Origin: Lewinellaceae bacterium
Lineage (GTDB): Bacteria; Bacteroidota; Bacteroidia; Chitinophagales; Saprospiraceae
DNA: 64,000 bases
Assembly: GCA_016713985.1 (NCBI GenBank)
Contig: JADJOD010000003.1
Coordinates: forward strand, 124,001-188,000
Reading direction: 5' to 3'
Shown: positions 36,365 to 45,983 of the stretch, in pieces
Layout: each line of letters starts with the position of its first letter
Position numbering within the stretch: position 1 is the first letter of the stretch
Notes under the pieces: model-generated
Told to the model about the DNA's origin: nothing
The model's input: the letters and a program-made list of their open reading frames with translations, nothing else
Database searches by the model: none
Position numbers and translations under genes: made by a program

Positions 36365-36439
36365 AGTTCAAGCGGATAAATCCGCGCCGAAGAAACCGCC
36401 TTTTTGGAGAAATAAAAAGAGGCCGTCTCGTTAGGTTGA

Positions 36440-36520
36440 TTTTAGACAGGATTTACAGGATTTACAGGATTTACAGGTTTAATTTTCAAAACCTGTAAAT
36501 CCTGTAAATCCTGTCTAAAA
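36440..36520. repeat. Hairpin with ATTTACAGG units, three against two
   Basis: The left arm (TTTTAGACAGG then three ATTTACAGG units, 36440-36478) and the right arm (two complementary units, then CCTGTCTAAAA, 36491-36520) differ by one unit copy. The first and last 11 bases are exact complements. It is the same 9-base unit as at 13720-13777 and 45083-45208. It lies between the bacilliredoxin gene and the SLC13 gene, both on the minus strand. Confidence 0.8.
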
Positions 36521-36582
36521 AATTAAACCATTCCCTGTCCAAAACCGGTTTTCCGGGTCTGAAGCGAATTTCAGACGGTTGC

Positions 36583-36996
36583 TCAGCAATATTGCTCATA
36601 TGCCGCTTTCAAATTGGCTGCAATCGTTTCCGCCGGGCGGCCTTCGATATGACGCCGTTCGAGGAAATGAACCAGTTTACCGTCTTTGAACAAGGCAATA
36701 CTTGGAGAAGAGGGCGGATAGGGGAGGAGGTATTCCCGCGCTTTGGCGGTTGCTTCTCCATCCACGCCGGCAAACACGGTGTACAGTTTATCCGGGCGTT
36801 TTTCATTTTCCAGCGAACGTTTCGCGCCCGGTCGTGCCATAGCGGCTGCACAACCACAAACGCTGTTGACAACGAGTAAAGCGGTGCCTTGCTGGCTTTC
36901 AAAAGCGGATTCCACCTCGGCAGCAGTGCTGAGTGATTCGAATCCGGATTCCGTCAGATCCTGCGCCATCGGTGTTGTAAGTGCTATCGGATACAT
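36583..36996 (-). CDS. BrxA/BrxB-family bacilliredoxin
   Basis: A 137-residue thioredoxin-fold protein of the YphP/YqiW (DUF1094) family. The signature CxC is C47-G-C49 in NSVCGCAAAMARPG. Other marks are YTVFAGVDGEATAKAREYL, PPSSPSIALFKDGKLVHFLERRHIEG. These proteins remove bacillithiol or other thiols from oxidised cysteines. Bacillithiol is made by some Bacteroidota; its synthesis genes are not in this window. Size and motif are normal. It is probably an independent transcript. Confidence 0.9.
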   Translation of the reverse strand: MYPIALTTPMAQDLTESGFESLSTAAEVESAFESQQGTALLVVNSVCGCAAAMARPGAKRSLENEKRPDKLYTVFAGVDGEATAKAREYLLPYPPSSPSIALFKDGKLVHFLERRHIEGRPAETIAANLKAAYEQYC

Positions 36997-37112
36997 GTGT
37001 GAGAGATGTGAGAGACGTGAGAGAGAGTGGGAATTTGGAATGCAAAAACAATGGAAGTCCCGCTTTGTTCGGAGAGGGTGTTCGGGAATACGCCGTGCGT
37101 CAAAAGAAATGC

Positions 37113-38347
37113 CTACTGAAACGACACCGGCAGCGCTTTTTCTTCGCTACCCCGCTTTATTTTCACCGTCGTGTTGTCGCCTTTTTTGAAGGCGGCCAGG
37201 GCTTTCATGTAATCCTGGATGGTTTTTACCCCAAAATCGCCCAGTGCAACGATGATATCGCCTTTTTGCACGCCGGCTTTGGCGGCGGGCCGTCCGTCCG
37301 TCACACCGTCTACATGGACGCCTTCACCTTCCCAGGTATAATCGGGCATGATGCCGAGGGTGACTTTGAAACGCGGCGTATCTTCCTGTTTGGATTTGGT
37401 CTCCTGAAAGGTCAGTTTCGGCTGCCGGTCGAGTGATTCGATCACCCGGAGGGCAAATTCGAGCAGTTGCTGTTCTCGGAAAAATTGATCTTGTCGACGT
37501 CGTCGGAAGGTTTGTGGTAGTCGGTATGTTGCCCGGTGAAGAAGAACAAAACGGGGATGTTTTTCAGGTAAAAAGAGGTGTGGTCGCTGGGACCGATGCC
37601 GGCGCTGTCTAATTTGACCGTGAGGTCGCCTTTAAGTTGGTTGATGGTGGGCACAAAATCGGGCGCTGTGCCTACACCGCCCACCATGATCCGTTTTTCG
37701 GTGTTGAGTCTGCCGATCATGTCCATGTTGACCATAAAACTCACTTTGGAAAGGTCGATGGTTGGGCTTTCGGTGAATTTTTTCGACCCGACCAGCCCCA
37801 GTTCTTCTCCGGAGAAGCAAAGAAACAGGAAGTTATGCCCTTCCCGGACGCCGTTTTGAGCCAGATGACGCGCGAGTTCGATGACGCCGGCCGTGCCGCT
37901 GGCATTGTCGTCAGCGCCGTTGTGAATTTTGCCTTCGGGATTGGCTTCCAGCGAGTTGCGGTCGTGGCCAAGCCCGAGGTGGTCGTAGTGGGCGCCGATT
38001 ACGATCGTATATTCGGCCTGGTTGTCGATGTATCCGACCACATTCCGGCTGTCGATCTGCGGGGCTTTTTCGTCCACGTTGCCGTGTGGATCGGATGATT
38101 TTTTAAAATGAAAATGGTGAAAGTAATCGCCCTGGTCGCCTTTGCGCGTAAGCCCGATCTTTTTGAACTGTTTGGCGATATAATCGGCGGCTTTCCGTTC
38201 TTCCCTGGAACCCGTAGCGCGGCCTTTCAACTTGTCGGAAGCGAGATAAGTGATGTGTTTCCGGAGGTTTTTTTCCGAAATACTTTGGGTAAATGCCGTT
38301 TGGGAAACCAAAAACAGCATGGAAATAAAAAGGACAAATGACTGCAT
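37113..38347 (-). CDS. Exported M28-family metallopeptidase with PDZ tail, frameshifted
   Basis: An exported aminopeptidase-type enzyme of about 410 residues once one break is repaired. The ATG at 38347 starts MQSFVLFISMLFLVSQTAFTQ, a signal peptide; earlier starts are rejected. The di-zinc site is H120 and D122 (GAHYDHLG), D147 (NGADDNASG), E182 (FSGEELG), D209 (VNMDMIG) and a C-terminal histidine in DYHKPSDD. After KINFSE the frame shifts near the A run 37480-37484; the other frame gives LLEFALRVIESLD and a PDZ domain (VDGVTDGRPAAKAGVQKGDIIV). The likely fault is one missing base. A -7-like element is about 18 bases upstream of the start. Confidence 0.86.
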
Positions 38348-38364
38348 GGCTAAAAATTTAGCCG

Positions 38365-38372
38365 CAAATGTA
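38365..38372 (-). promoter_or_regulatory. Candidate -7 element for the M28 peptidase gene
   Basis: The minus strand reads TACATTTG, 17 bases before the ATG at 38347, and matches TAnnTTTG. No -33 box is apparent. Confidence 0.45.
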
Positions 38373-38431
38373 ATACGCAATCGAAGTGGCTGTCGCCATG
38401 TTTGCGTCAAAAAATGATCATTGGAATAATT

Positions 38432-39151
38432 CTAGGGGGCCACACCCTGCTCGGCGGCAACGGATGCTGGAAACCAGCAAAGTTTGTCGAGCATTTCGGA
38501 ACTGCCGGGAAAAATATTGAGGTCCACTTTTTGGGAAATGCCGTCGAGGCATCCTTCATTGGAGTACTGCCAGATTTCCCAGCGTTTGCCGGTAGTCAGG
38601 AGCGGGCGTTCGTCGGAATAACGCGCGATCCACAGCGGATACTGATCAAAATGACCGGCGAGGTGTTGCTCGTAAAAAAACTGGTTGGTATAAATGATCG
38701 GCCTGATACCCAGGTGAGATTCAACAAGTTGTAACCAGATGGCGGCTTCTTCCAGCATTATTTCCGTGGATATGCCGTCCGTCCGTTCGATGTCGAGTAC
38801 CGGTGCGAGATCGCCGGGCTGCATCTCTACGGTTTGCAGAAAATTCAGAGCCTGTTCGACGCCGCAGCCGTAAGCGCGGAAAAAATGATACGCTCCGCGG
38901 CGAATCCCGAGGCGATGCAAGGCATCCCAGTTGTTGCAAAAAAGACTGTCGCGGTATTCGTGCCCTTCCGTGGCTTTAACAAAAACAAAATCAAGCGATT
39001 GTTTGGCCGCCACCGTGTCCCATTCGATTCGTTTTTGATAATGGGAGACATCCACACCCTGCAATTCCATAATCGCGGGGTCGAAGGAACCCGCGTTGTG
39101 GCCACTCCACAACGGCGAAAAAACAAACAGGAAGAGTGTAAAAAATCTCAT
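38432..39151 (-). CDS. GH25-family lysozyme
   Basis: A 239-residue exported glycosidase that cuts the beta-1,4 bond of peptidoglycan. The fold starts at GVDVSHYQ (D34), and the catalytic pair is in PVLDIER (D120 and E122). FVKATEG and YTNQFFYEQHLAGHF are further family marks. A hydrophobic N-terminus (FFTLFLFVFSPLWSGHNAG) suggests export. It sits between rho and the M28 peptidase gene on one strand, with gaps of 313 and 84 bases, and is not clearly in an operon with either. Remodelling of the cell's own wall is more likely than attack, but neither is shown. Confidence 0.87.
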   Translation of the reverse strand: MRFFTLFLFVFSPLWSGHNAGSFDPAIMELQGVDVSHYQKRIEWDTVAAKQSLDFVFVKATEGHEYRDSLFCNNWDALHRLGIRRGAYHFFRAYGCGVEQALNFLQTVEMQPGDLAPVLDIERTDGISTEIMLEEAAIWLQLVESHLGIRPIIYTNQFFYEQHLAGHFDQYPLWIARYSDERPLLTTGKRWEIWQYSNEGCLDGISQKVDLNIFPGSSEMLDKLCWFPASVAAEQGVAP

Positions 39152-39464
39152 TGTCAGTACAAATCGTCGGTGCGAAAGTAAGGTTCCTTCCCGGGTTTAT
39201 TGCCGGGTTAACTACTTGTTTAGCCTTTGGGCGACAAATATTCGGACGGGCATAATTCGTGCCGGAATCGTCCGGAGTGGTTTTAAGATGCCTGTTTATC
39301 TGAAATAAGCAAAAGAGTCGCCGGGTTCAAAGGACCGCTTAATCACCGAATAATTGCAACAGTTTCCGGAAAAATTAAACCCTGCGCAGGGCTTGAAACC
39401 TGCGCAGGGTTTTGAATATCCGGCAATTGCAACAATGTCAGCAATTGCAGTCATCCGGCAATGT
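39152..39464. other. Intergenic region between GH25 and rho genes
   Basis: A 313-base gap between two minus-strand genes. It holds the rho terminator hairpin (39367-39412), a pair of CAATTGC units near 39422-39446 and a TACTTTCG element on the minus strand at 39173-39180 that could serve the GH25 gene. No reading frame with family-like content was found. Confidence 0.55.
39367..39412 (-). terminator. rho: Intrinsic terminator downstream of rho
   Basis: AAACCCTGCGCAGG at 39377-39390 and its exact complement at 39399-39412 form a 14-bp stem with an 8-base loop. On the minus strand, rho transcription would meet the stem and then a T-rich run (TTTAATTTTT). It is 53 bases after the rho stop. A Rho gene ended by a Rho-independent signal is sensible. 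Confidence 0.72.
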
Positions 39465-41375
39465 TTACCGGTTCATCGACTCCAGAAACTCTTCGTTGCT
39501 GCTGCTGTGCATCATTTGTTTTTTCATAAACTCCATCGCTTCTTCCGGCTTCATATCGGCCAGGTGGTTGCGAAGGATAAACATACGTTGCAGCGTATCT
39601 TTATCCAGCAGCAATTCCTCGCGGCGGGTGCTGGATTTGGTGAGGTCGATAGACGGGTAGAGGCGGCGGTTGGCCAGGTTGCGGTCGAGTTGCAATTCCA
39701 TGTTGCCCGTGCCTTTAAATTCTTCAAAAATTACCTGGTCCATTTTGGAACCGGTGTCAATCAGCGCCGTGGCGAGTATGGTCAGCGAGCCGCCGTTTTC
39801 AATGGCACGCGCGGCGCCGAAGAATTTTTTGGGTTTTTGCAGGGCCGTGGCTTCCACACCGCCGGAGAGCACTTTGCCGCTGGCAGGCGCCACCGTGTTG
39901 TAGGCCCGGGCCATACGGGTGATGGAGTCGAGCAGGATCACCACATGGTGCCCGCATTCCACCATTCGTTTGGCTTTTTCCAGCACGATGTTGGCGAGGC
40001 GCACGTGGTTGTCGGCGGCTTCGTCGAAGGTGGACGCCACGACTTCTGCTTTTACACTGCGGCGCATATCGGTCACCTCTTCGGGGCGTTCGTCGATCAG
40101 CAGGACGATCACGTAGCATTCCGGGTGGTTTTTGGTGATGGCATTGGCGATGTCCTTGAGCAGGTACGTTTTACCGGTTTTAGGTTGCGCGACGATCAGG
40201 CCGCGTTGCCCCTTGCCGATCGGCGTGAACAAATCGATGATCCGGTTGCCGAAATCGCGGCCGGTCGAACTGACCAGCAGGCTGAATTTGGACGTCGGAA
40301 ACAAGGGCGTGAGGTAGTCGAAAGGCACACGGTCGCGCACGTCTTTCGGGTCCAGGCCGTTGATTTTGCTCACCCGGAGCAGGGCGAAGTATTTTTCTCC
40401 TTCTTTGGGTGGCCGGACGGCGCCGCGCACGGTATCGCCGGTACGCAGACCAAAAAGTTTGATCTGGGAAGGGGATACGTATATATCGTCGGGACTGGTT
40501 TGGTAGTTGTAATCCGGCGAGCGGAGGAATCCGTAGCCGTCGGGCATCATTTCGAGGGTGCCGAGGCCTTCGATGATGCCATCGAGTTCGACATCGAATT
40601 TTTCTTTAGGGATGACGGGCATTACCTCGGCGGGTTCCTGGTCCTGGCGTGTTGCCGGGAGTAATTCCGGTGTTTCGAGGGTTTGTTTGCGAGTCGTGAT
40701 CATCTCCTCGTCGTCATCCGAAACCGCTGGTGTTACAAATTCTTCCTCTGCGGTATTCAGTTTGGCGGCTTCGGGGTCCACGAGTGCCGGGTTGCCGGGT
40801 CTTTGATCGCGGTTGCGGTCGCGGCGGTCGTCCCAACGGTCGCGACGGCTGTTGCGGTCGCGGCGGTCGTCCCATTCGCGGCGCGGCTGGTCGCCGCGTG
40901 GCGGTTGTTCGGAGCGTGGCTGATCGGGCCGGCGGTTGAAGTCCCTGGCGTCCGGCCGGCGGGGTTGTTCGGATTGCGGGTTGCGGTTTTGCGATTCGCG
41001 GCGCTGATCCTGGTATCGTTCGCGGAAAGGTTGTTTGCCGCGTACATCGGGACGGCGTTGTTCCGGGGTGTTTTCGCGGGGAGTTTCGGCGGGTGGGGCA
41101 GGTTTTTCCACGGCCTTTTGAGCAACTTCCGGTTGCTTTTTGGGGGTTTCCGGGATCACGGCTTTGCGCGGACGCCGGCCGGTTTGCGGGTTGGGTTCTT
41201 CCACGACCGGTACCTCTTTGTCACTTTTGTTTTTTTCAGCGAGCGCCTGCTCGTCTAAAATTTTGTAGATGAGGTCTTGTTTGGTCAGTTTGTTGTACCC
41301 CTTGATGCTCAGTTTCTGAGCAATGTCTTTGAGTTCGGGTACCAGCTTGTCATTCAGCTGTATAATGTCGTACAT
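39465..41375 (-). CDS. rho: Transcription termination factor Rho
   Basis: A 636-residue hexameric ATP-dependent RNA translocase. The Rho N-terminal helix domain (about 1-48) is followed by a ~200-residue insertion rich in R, D, Q and P ([32 protein letters not shown]). Then comes the cold-shock RNA-binding domain (about 273-330: [18 protein letters not shown]). The ATPase core has the Walker A loop [10 protein letters not shown] near residue 398, then [18 protein letters not shown] and [14 protein letters not shown]. Long charged insertions are usual in Bacteroidota Rho and may add RNA contacts or phase separation. It has a long untranslated leader and an intrinsic terminator. Confidence 0.95.
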   Translation of the reverse strand: MYDIIQLNDKLVPELKDIAQKLSIKGYNKLTKQDLIYKILDEQALAEKNKSDKEVPVVEEPNPQTGRRPRKAVIPETPKKQPEVAQKAVEKPAPPAETPRENTPEQRRPDVRGKQPFRERYQDQRRESQNRNPQSEQPRRPDARDFNRRPDQPRSEQPPRGDQPRREWDDRRDRNSRRDRWDDRRDRNRDQRPGNPALVDPEAAKLNTAEEEFVTPAVSDDDEEMITTRKQTLETPELLPATRQDQEPAEVMPVIPKEKFDVELDGIIEGLGTLEMMPDGYGFLRSPDYNYQTSPDDIYVSPSQIKLFGLRTGDTVRGAVRPPKEGEKYFALLRVSKINGLDPKDVRDRVPFDYLTPLFPTSKFSLLVSSTGRDFGNRIIDLFTPIGKGQRGLIVAQPKTGKTYLLKDIANAITKNHPECYVIVLLIDERPEEVTDMRRSVKAEVVASTFDEAADNHVRLANIVLEKAKRMVECGHHVVILLDSITRMARAYNTVAPASGKVLSGGVEATALQKPKKFFGAARAIENGGSLTILATALIDTGSKMDQVIFEEFKGTGNMELQLDRNLANRRLYPSIDLTKSSTRREELLLDKDTLQRMFILRNHLADMKPEEAMEFMKKQMMHSSSNEEFLESMNR

Positions 41376-41920
41376 GGCAGGTAAGAGAAAAGTAATTTTG
41401 TGTGAACGGCGCGTTGATACACGTCAGAAAGGTGATCGGCGAATGCGCGCCGGGGCAGGAATGCGGTTGGAATTGAAATGATTTACAAGTAACAATGAAT
41501 TCTGAGAACACAGGTAAGCCAAATAATCGGCTTAGCCTCGGAAGGGTCTGATTTTCGGACAATCTAAATGGTACTGAAGGGATAACAATGTTGGCTAACC
41601 GTTCGCTTGTAACCTCCAAATCACCTCAATGCATACAACTGAACAATCGGAACAACGAGGAAAAACTAAGTGGAGATGGAAAGTTTAATGGGCGCCGGCG
41701 AGTGCCGAAGTAGAATTGTAACGGTGCAAAGATAAGCCTATTTTGAAATTCACTCTATCTTGCGCCACTTTTTTACACAAACTTCGATCTTTTCAGGAAT
41801 TATGCATCTAAAACGGCTGCATGAGTGAAATGTTGCGCATACCTGGCACCAAATTCGGAGAAAAGATCGTGTACCGTTTCAAACTTCGAACAACTCATAA
41901 AACAGGGAGACTACTTACCG
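41376..41920. other. Divergent rho-serS intergenic region (545 bases), candidate rho leader
   Basis: No gene-like reading frame is convincing here. A -7-type element on the minus strand (TATCTTTG, 41727-41734) would give rho a leader of about 350 bases. If so, the leader is a candidate site for Rho self-regulation, as known in Escherichia coli. serS starts at the ATG 41921, and its promoter is not clear. Low-repeat sequence; no tRNA or known riboswitch is recognised. Confidence 0.5.
41727..41734 (-). promoter_or_regulatory. rho: Candidate -7 element for rho
   Basis: TATCTTTG on the minus strand matches TAnnTTTG; the +1 would be near 41720, some 345 bases before the rho ATG. The same eight bases serve as the candidate upstream of the O-antigen ligase-like gene. 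No -33 box found. Confidence 0.38.
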
Positions 41921-43198
41921 ATGTTACAACTTAAAGTCATTCGTGAAGAAAAACAACGCATTGTCAGCGGTTTGCGAAAACGAAACTGGGCGGCCCAACA
42001 ACTCAGGGTCATCGACCGGATCATCGACACCGACGAATTGCGCCGCAGCACCCAGAAAGAACTCGACGACGCGCTCGCAGAAGGCAACCGCCTCGCCAAA
42101 TCCATCGGCCAACTCATGGCGCAGGGCAAAAAAGACGAAGCGGAAACCCTGAAAACCCAGGTCGCCACGCTCAAGGTTAAAAGCGCTTCGCTGGAGGAAA
42201 AACTCAACGGGCTAAAAACACAACTCGACGATTTGCTTTACAGCGTGCCCAACTGCCCACATAAAAGTGTGCCCAAAGGCAAAACACCGGAAGAGAATAA
42301 AGTGGCCAAGGACTGGACCAAACCCTTTCCCACACTCCCTGAAAACGCGCTGCCGCACTGGGAATTAGCCAAACAATACAACCTGTTCGACCTGGAGCTG
42401 GGCGTAAAACTGACCGGCGCGGGTTTTCCCGTTTACCGGGGCAAAGGCGCGCGGCTGCAACGCGGGCTGATCCAGTTTTTCCTCGACGAGGCGGTCAAAG
42501 CCGGTTACGAAGAAATTCTTCCGCCACATTTGGTCAATGAAGATACGGCGCGCGGCACCGGCCAGTTGCCCGACAAAGAGGCGCAGATGTACAAATGTGA
42601 GCTCGACAACCTCTACCTGATCCCTACGGCAGAGGTGCCGGTCACCAACATCATGCGCGACGAAATTGTGCCGGTAAAAGACCTGCCCGTAAAAATGACG
42701 GCCTACACACCCTGTTTCCGCCGCGAAGCGGGTTCCTACGGGGCGCATGTGCGCGGCCTGAACCGGGTGCACCAGTTCGACAAGGTGGAAATTGTGCAAA
42801 TCGAACACCCCGACCGCTCTTACAAAGCGTTGCAGGGTATGGTGCGCCACGTGGAAAAAATCATGAACAAACTGGAATTGCCTTACCGGATACTCCTGCT
42901 TTGCGGCGGCGATATGGGCTTTTCTTCGGCCAAAACCTACGACTTCGAAGTGTGGTCGGCTGCGCAAAAACGCTGGCTGGAGGTGAGCTCGGTGTCCTGT
43001 TTCGAAACGTTTCAGGCCAACCGCATGAAACTCCGCTACCGCGATGAAAACGGCAAACTTGAACTCGCCCATACCCTGAACGGCTCGGCCTTAGCCCTGG
43101 CGCGTATCGTGGCGGCGATTCTGGAAAACAACCAGACGCCGGAAGGGATTCGTTTGCCGAAGGTATTGTGGAAATACACGGGATTCAAGATGATCTGA
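41921..43198 (+). CDS. serS: Seryl-tRNA synthetase
   Basis: A 425-residue class II aminoacyl-tRNA synthetase that charges tRNA-Ser. An N-terminal coiled-coil arm (about residues 30-100) holds the tRNA. The motif-2 loop TPCFRREAGSYGAHVRGLNRVHQFDK and the motif-3 strand LNGSALALARIVAAILEN (read in pieces) are clear, and the enzyme ends LPKVLWKYTGFKMI. The ATG at 41921 begins MLQLKVIREEKQRIV, the normal start; the longer frame upstream is not family-like. Expression signal: a weak AGGGAG stretch 15 bases before the start; no strong ribosome site, as is usual in this phylum. Confidence 0.95.
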   Translation: MLQLKVIREEKQRIVSGLRKRNWAAQQLRVIDRIIDTDELRRSTQKELDDALAEGNRLAKSIGQLMAQGKKDEAETLKTQVATLKVKSASLEEKLNGLKTQLDDLLYSVPNCPHKSVPKGKTPEENKVAKDWTKPFPTLPENALPHWELAKQYNLFDLELGVKLTGAGFPVYRGKGARLQRGLIQFFLDEAVKAGYEEILPPHLVNEDTARGTGQLPDKEAQMYKCELDNLYLIPTAEVPVTNIMRDEIVPVKDLPVKMTAYTPCFRREAGSYGAHVRGLNRVHQFDKVEIVQIEHPDRSYKALQGMVRHVEKIMNKLELPYRILLLCGGDMGFSSAKTYDFEVWSAAQKRWLEVSSVSCFETFQANRMKLRYRDENGKLELAHTLNGSALALARIVAAILENNQTPEGIRLPKVLWKYTGFKMI

Positions 43199-43278
43199 AC
43201 CGCCAAACATTTTTTCTTTTGCCCTGTTTAAAAGCGCGTCGAACATCGAAAATTTACGGACTTTTATCGAACCGTTGT

Positions 43279-43286
43279 TATTTTTG
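43279..43286 (+). promoter_or_regulatory. Candidate -7 element for the YugP-type peptidase gene
   Basis: TATTTTTG fits TAnnTTTG, 48 bases before the ATG at 43335. TTTA about 22 bases further upstream is a weak -33 match. Confidence 0.38.
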
Positions 43287-43334
43287 AGGCGTACCGACGT
43301 TTAAATACAACATAATTTTCAAAACCATCAAGAT

Positions 43335-44015
43335 ATGTTGATTGCCATCAGTATTCTTTTCATGGTCATCGGCTTCATTTTAAGCGGTGTCCTGAAGTCT
43401 AAATTCCGCAAATACAGCCAGGTTCCGCTTACAAACGGCATGAGTGGCGCCGAAGTGGCAGCGGCTATGCTGAAATATAACCAGATCTACGACGTACAGA
43501 TCACGCAGGTAGAAGGGCAGCTGACCGACCACTACAATCCACAGGATAAAACCGTCAACCTCAGTTACGATGTTTACCACGGCCGCAGCGTCGCCGCCGC
43601 CGCGGTGGCCGCGCATGAATGCGGCCACGCGGTGCAACACGCGGACGCTTACAGCTTCCTCCAGATGCGTTCGTCGCTGGTGCCGGTTGTAAATATTGCC
43701 GCTTCCCTGCAACAATACCTCTTTATGTTCGGTATCGCGGGCATCGGTTTTTCAAAAAGCCCGATCCTGCTGATCATCGCGCTGGTGGCTTTTGGGATCA
43801 CTACGGTGTTCAGCCTCATCACCCTGCCCGTCGAATTTGACGCCAGCCACCGCGCCCTCGTATGGCTCGACGGCAGCGGCTTTGCCCGCGGCCAGGAGTA
43901 TGACGGCGCAAAAGATGCCCTCACCTGGGCGGCTATGACTTATGTTTCGGCAGCCCTGGCGGCTTTGGTGCAATTTCTGTACCTGCTGTGGGCTTTGCTG
44001 GGCAGCCGGGATTAG
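43335..44015 (+). CDS. YugP-type zinc metallopeptidase (membrane)
   Basis: A 226-residue integral membrane protein of the YugP/DUF2010 family. The zinc motif is HECGH at 94-98 (VAAHECGHAVQHADAYSFL). Four hydrophobic stretches are near residues 3-20, 120-140, 145-165 and 195-220. The family is thought to be a membrane protease of M-clan type; substrates are unknown. LPVEFDASHRALVWL is a second block conserved across the family. It is monocistronic: a clear intrinsic terminator follows. Confidence 0.87.
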   Translation: MLIAISILFMVIGFILSGVLKSKFRKYSQVPLTNGMSGAEVAAAMLKYNQIYDVQITQVEGQLTDHYNPQDKTVNLSYDVYHGRSVAAAAVAAHECGHAVQHADAYSFLQMRSSLVPVVNIAASLQQYLFMFGIAGIGFSKSPILLIIALVAFGITTVFSLITLPVEFDASHRALVWLDGSGFARGQEYDGAKDALTWAAMTYVSAALAALVQFLYLLWALLGSRD

Positions 44016-44040
44016 GTGGATACCGAGGAGGTTGAATTGG

Positions 44041-44083
44041 AACAGGCTTGCCGGCTTAAAACCGGCAAGCCTGTTTGATTTTT
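44041..44083 (+). terminator. Intrinsic terminator after the YugP-type gene
   Basis: AACAGGCTTGCCGG at 44041-44054 and its exact complement at 44062-44075 make a 14-bp G/C-rich stem with a 7-base loop, followed by TGATTTTT. It is 26 bases after the stop and is a textbook intrinsic terminator. Confidence 0.88.
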
Positions 44084-44148
44084 AGAGTCGTTTTGTTTTG
44101 TAATTTTTTGATATTCAAACTGTTGTAATTTTTTAAATTCCTGATCCG

Positions 44149-45051
44149 ATGAAAAAAAACGCCTCCCTGCGCAACTTTCTGCGTTGGTTCTCCGGCTTTT
44201 CCGGCGTTTTAATACTGGCCTGGCTCGTGGCCATGCAGGCCGGATGTTTGGCCATGCGCACCCCCGATCACGAATGGCCGGAAAAACTTCGGCAAAAGGG
44301 GCAAATGCTGACGCCGCGTTTTTGCGACATCCCGGATGCGGGCGGGCGTATGATCCACGCCGTCAGTATCGGAACGGCTGATTCCCTGCCTCTGGTCGTT
44401 TTGGTGCACGGCTCTCCCGGCTCCGCAGATGCGTACCTCGATTTTTTGGCCGACACTGCGCTCACCAAAATGGCCCGGCTCGTCACCATCGACCGGCCCG
44501 GCTTCGGTTATACCCAGGATTTCGGCAAACCCGAACCTTCACTTGTGGCCCAAGCCGCCGCCGTCCGTACGGTTGTGAATCAACTGGCTCCTTATCAACG
44601 GGTTATCTTAGTCGGCCATTCCCTCGGCGGGCCCGTGATCGCGCGTTTTGCCATGGATTACCCGGAGCAGACGGCCGGCCTGGTGCTGGTGGCTGCGTCC
44701 ATCGACCCCGAACTGGAGGAGCATCCTTTCTGGCAATCCGCTATCCACCCGCCGCCGCTGAAGTGGCTGATTCCCAAGAGTTTCTGGGCGAGTAATTACG
44801 AAATCAAAGCGTTGGAGGCGGAATTGCGGCACATGCTGCCGATGTGGGCAGGCATTCGTTGCCCGGTGTCGGTCATCCATGCGCAGGACGACCGGCTCGT
44901 GCCGGTGGGGAACGCCGGCTTTGCCCAACGAATGCTGACCAACTGCCCCGATCTGAAGATGGATATTTTGCCGGACGGCGATCACTTTATCCTGTGGAGC
45001 CGGCATGAAAAGATGCGCAACGCATTGAAAGACATGCTTTTAAAAAAGTGA
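44149..45051 (+). CDS. Alpha/beta hydrolase, probable lipoprotein
   Basis: A 300-residue alpha/beta hydrolase. The nucleophile is S158 in VGHSLGG, the acid is D247 or D248 in AQDDRLVP, and the base is H279 in GDHF. The oxyanion block is LVHGSPGS. The N-terminus (LILAWLVAMQAGC) is hydrophobic and ends in a QAGC lipobox-like site at C33, so it is probably anchored in the envelope after export. The substrate is unknown; esterase, lipase and epoxide hydrolase relatives share these motifs. It follows the terminator of the upstream gene and is followed by a repeat hairpin. Confidence 0.82.
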   Translation: MKKNASLRNFLRWFSGFSGVLILAWLVAMQAGCLAMRTPDHEWPEKLRQKGQMLTPRFCDIPDAGGRMIHAVSIGTADSLPLVVLVHGSPGSADAYLDFLADTALTKMARLVTIDRPGFGYTQDFGKPEPSLVAQAAAVRTVVNQLAPYQRVILVGHSLGGPVIARFAMDYPEQTAGLVLVAASIDPELEEHPFWQSAIHPPPLKWLIPKSFWASNYEIKALEAELRHMLPMWAGIRCPVSVIHAQDDRLVPVGNAGFAQRMLTNCPDLKMDILPDGDHFILWSRHEKMRNALKDMLLKK

Positions 45052-45082
45052 GGGCTGGGGTGAGGCTGGGTTTTTTGACATG

Positions 45083-45208
45083 TTTTTTTGACAGGATTTA
45101 CAGGATCGACAGGTTTTTATTTTCGTCGGCGAAGCCAGCTTCAGCCTGTATATCCTGTCAAAAAATCCTGTAAATCCTGTAAATCCTGTCAAAAACCTGT
45201 AGATCGTG
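45083..45208. repeat. CCTGTAAAT-type hairpins, multiple arms
   Basis: TTTTTTGACAGGATTTACAGG at about 45083-45103 can pair with complements in three places: CCTGTATATCCTGTCAAAAAA near 45144-45164, then CCTGTAAATCCTGTAAATCC and CCTGTCAAAAA to 45195. A decayed fourth (CCTGTAGATCGTGTTAAAA) follows. This region is a larger, more rearranged version of the hairpins at 13720 and 36440. It lies between convergent genes (hydrolase and deacetylase). Confidence 0.72.
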
Positions 45209-45284
45209 TTAAAAAACGCCCGCTTCAAGCCTTGGAGTACTGGTATCTTCTGTTCATTCTGCAAATTCGGAAAATTCAGGTAAT

Positions 45285-45896
45285 TCAGGTCAGTTTTTCA
45301 AAATGATACCCCTGCCCGGCAAAATACTCCAACGCGGCCGGCAGCACGTAGCGCAGGTTGCGTTCGGCTTTCAAACTGTCGTGCATCAGGATGATGGAGC
45401 CGGGTTGTGCGTTGTCGGTGACGTTGCGCAGGCATTGTTCGGGAGAAATATTTATATCGTAATCGCCGCTCAGGACGTCCCACATCACGATGCGATAGTG
45501 TCTTTGGAGAAATTCCCGTTGCCGGGGCATCAGCCGCCCGTACGGCGGGCGAAAGAGGCGGCTTTTCACGAGACGCGCACAGCGGCGCACGTTGTGCAGG
45601 TAAGTGACGTGTTCCGTTTGCCAGCCGTTGAGGTGGTGAAACGTGTGGTTTCCTACGGAATGGCCGTCTTCGAGCAGCCGCTGGAATATCTCCGGGTGCT
45701 TTTGTACGTTGTCGCCGACGCAGAAAAAAGTAGCCCTGGCATGATACCGCCGGAGGGTGTCGAGCACCCAGGGCGTGACTTCCGGGATCGGCCCGTCGTC
45801 GAACGTGAGGTACAGTTCCTTGCCGGACGCGGGCATACACCAGGTATAAAACGGCAGGAGCGCCTGGAGCAATTTAGGTGTTTTGGCTAAAAACAT
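45285..45896 (-). CDS. Polysaccharide deacetylase (NodB-like)
   Basis: A 203-residue carbohydrate esterase 4 enzyme. The NodB motifs are in order: TFDDGP at 31-36 (catalytic base and metal aspartates), HTFHH with H84 and H88, RPPYG at 116-120, and LMHDS with H172. The family removes acetyl groups from peptidoglycan or other N-acetylglucosamine polymers. A short hydrophobic N-terminal stretch (LLQALLPFYTW) may anchor or export it. TATTTTG on the minus strand lies only about 6 bases before the ATG, which would mean an almost leaderless transcript if it is used. Confidence 0.9.
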   Translation of the reverse strand: MFLAKTPKLLQALLPFYTWCMPASGKELYLTFDDGPIPEVTPWVLDTLRRYHARATFFCVGDNVQKHPEIFQRLLEDGHSVGNHTFHHLNGWQTEHVTYLHNVRRCARLVKSRLFRPPYGRLMPRQREFLQRHYRIVMWDVLSGDYDINISPEQCLRNVTDNAQPGSIILMHDSLKAERNLRYVLPAALEYFAGQGYHFEKLT

Positions 45897-45983
45897 GGCG
45901 GCAAAATAGCGATGATACTGGTAAGTTTTTACCGTTAACAGGCAAAAGCAGACAATGAACGGCTGAGCATTGAAGAAAACTGC

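Noticed and set aside
39354..40664. A 436-residue plus-strand reading frame opposite rho
   Set aside because: Shadow of the conserved Rho ATPase core; no family pattern of its own.
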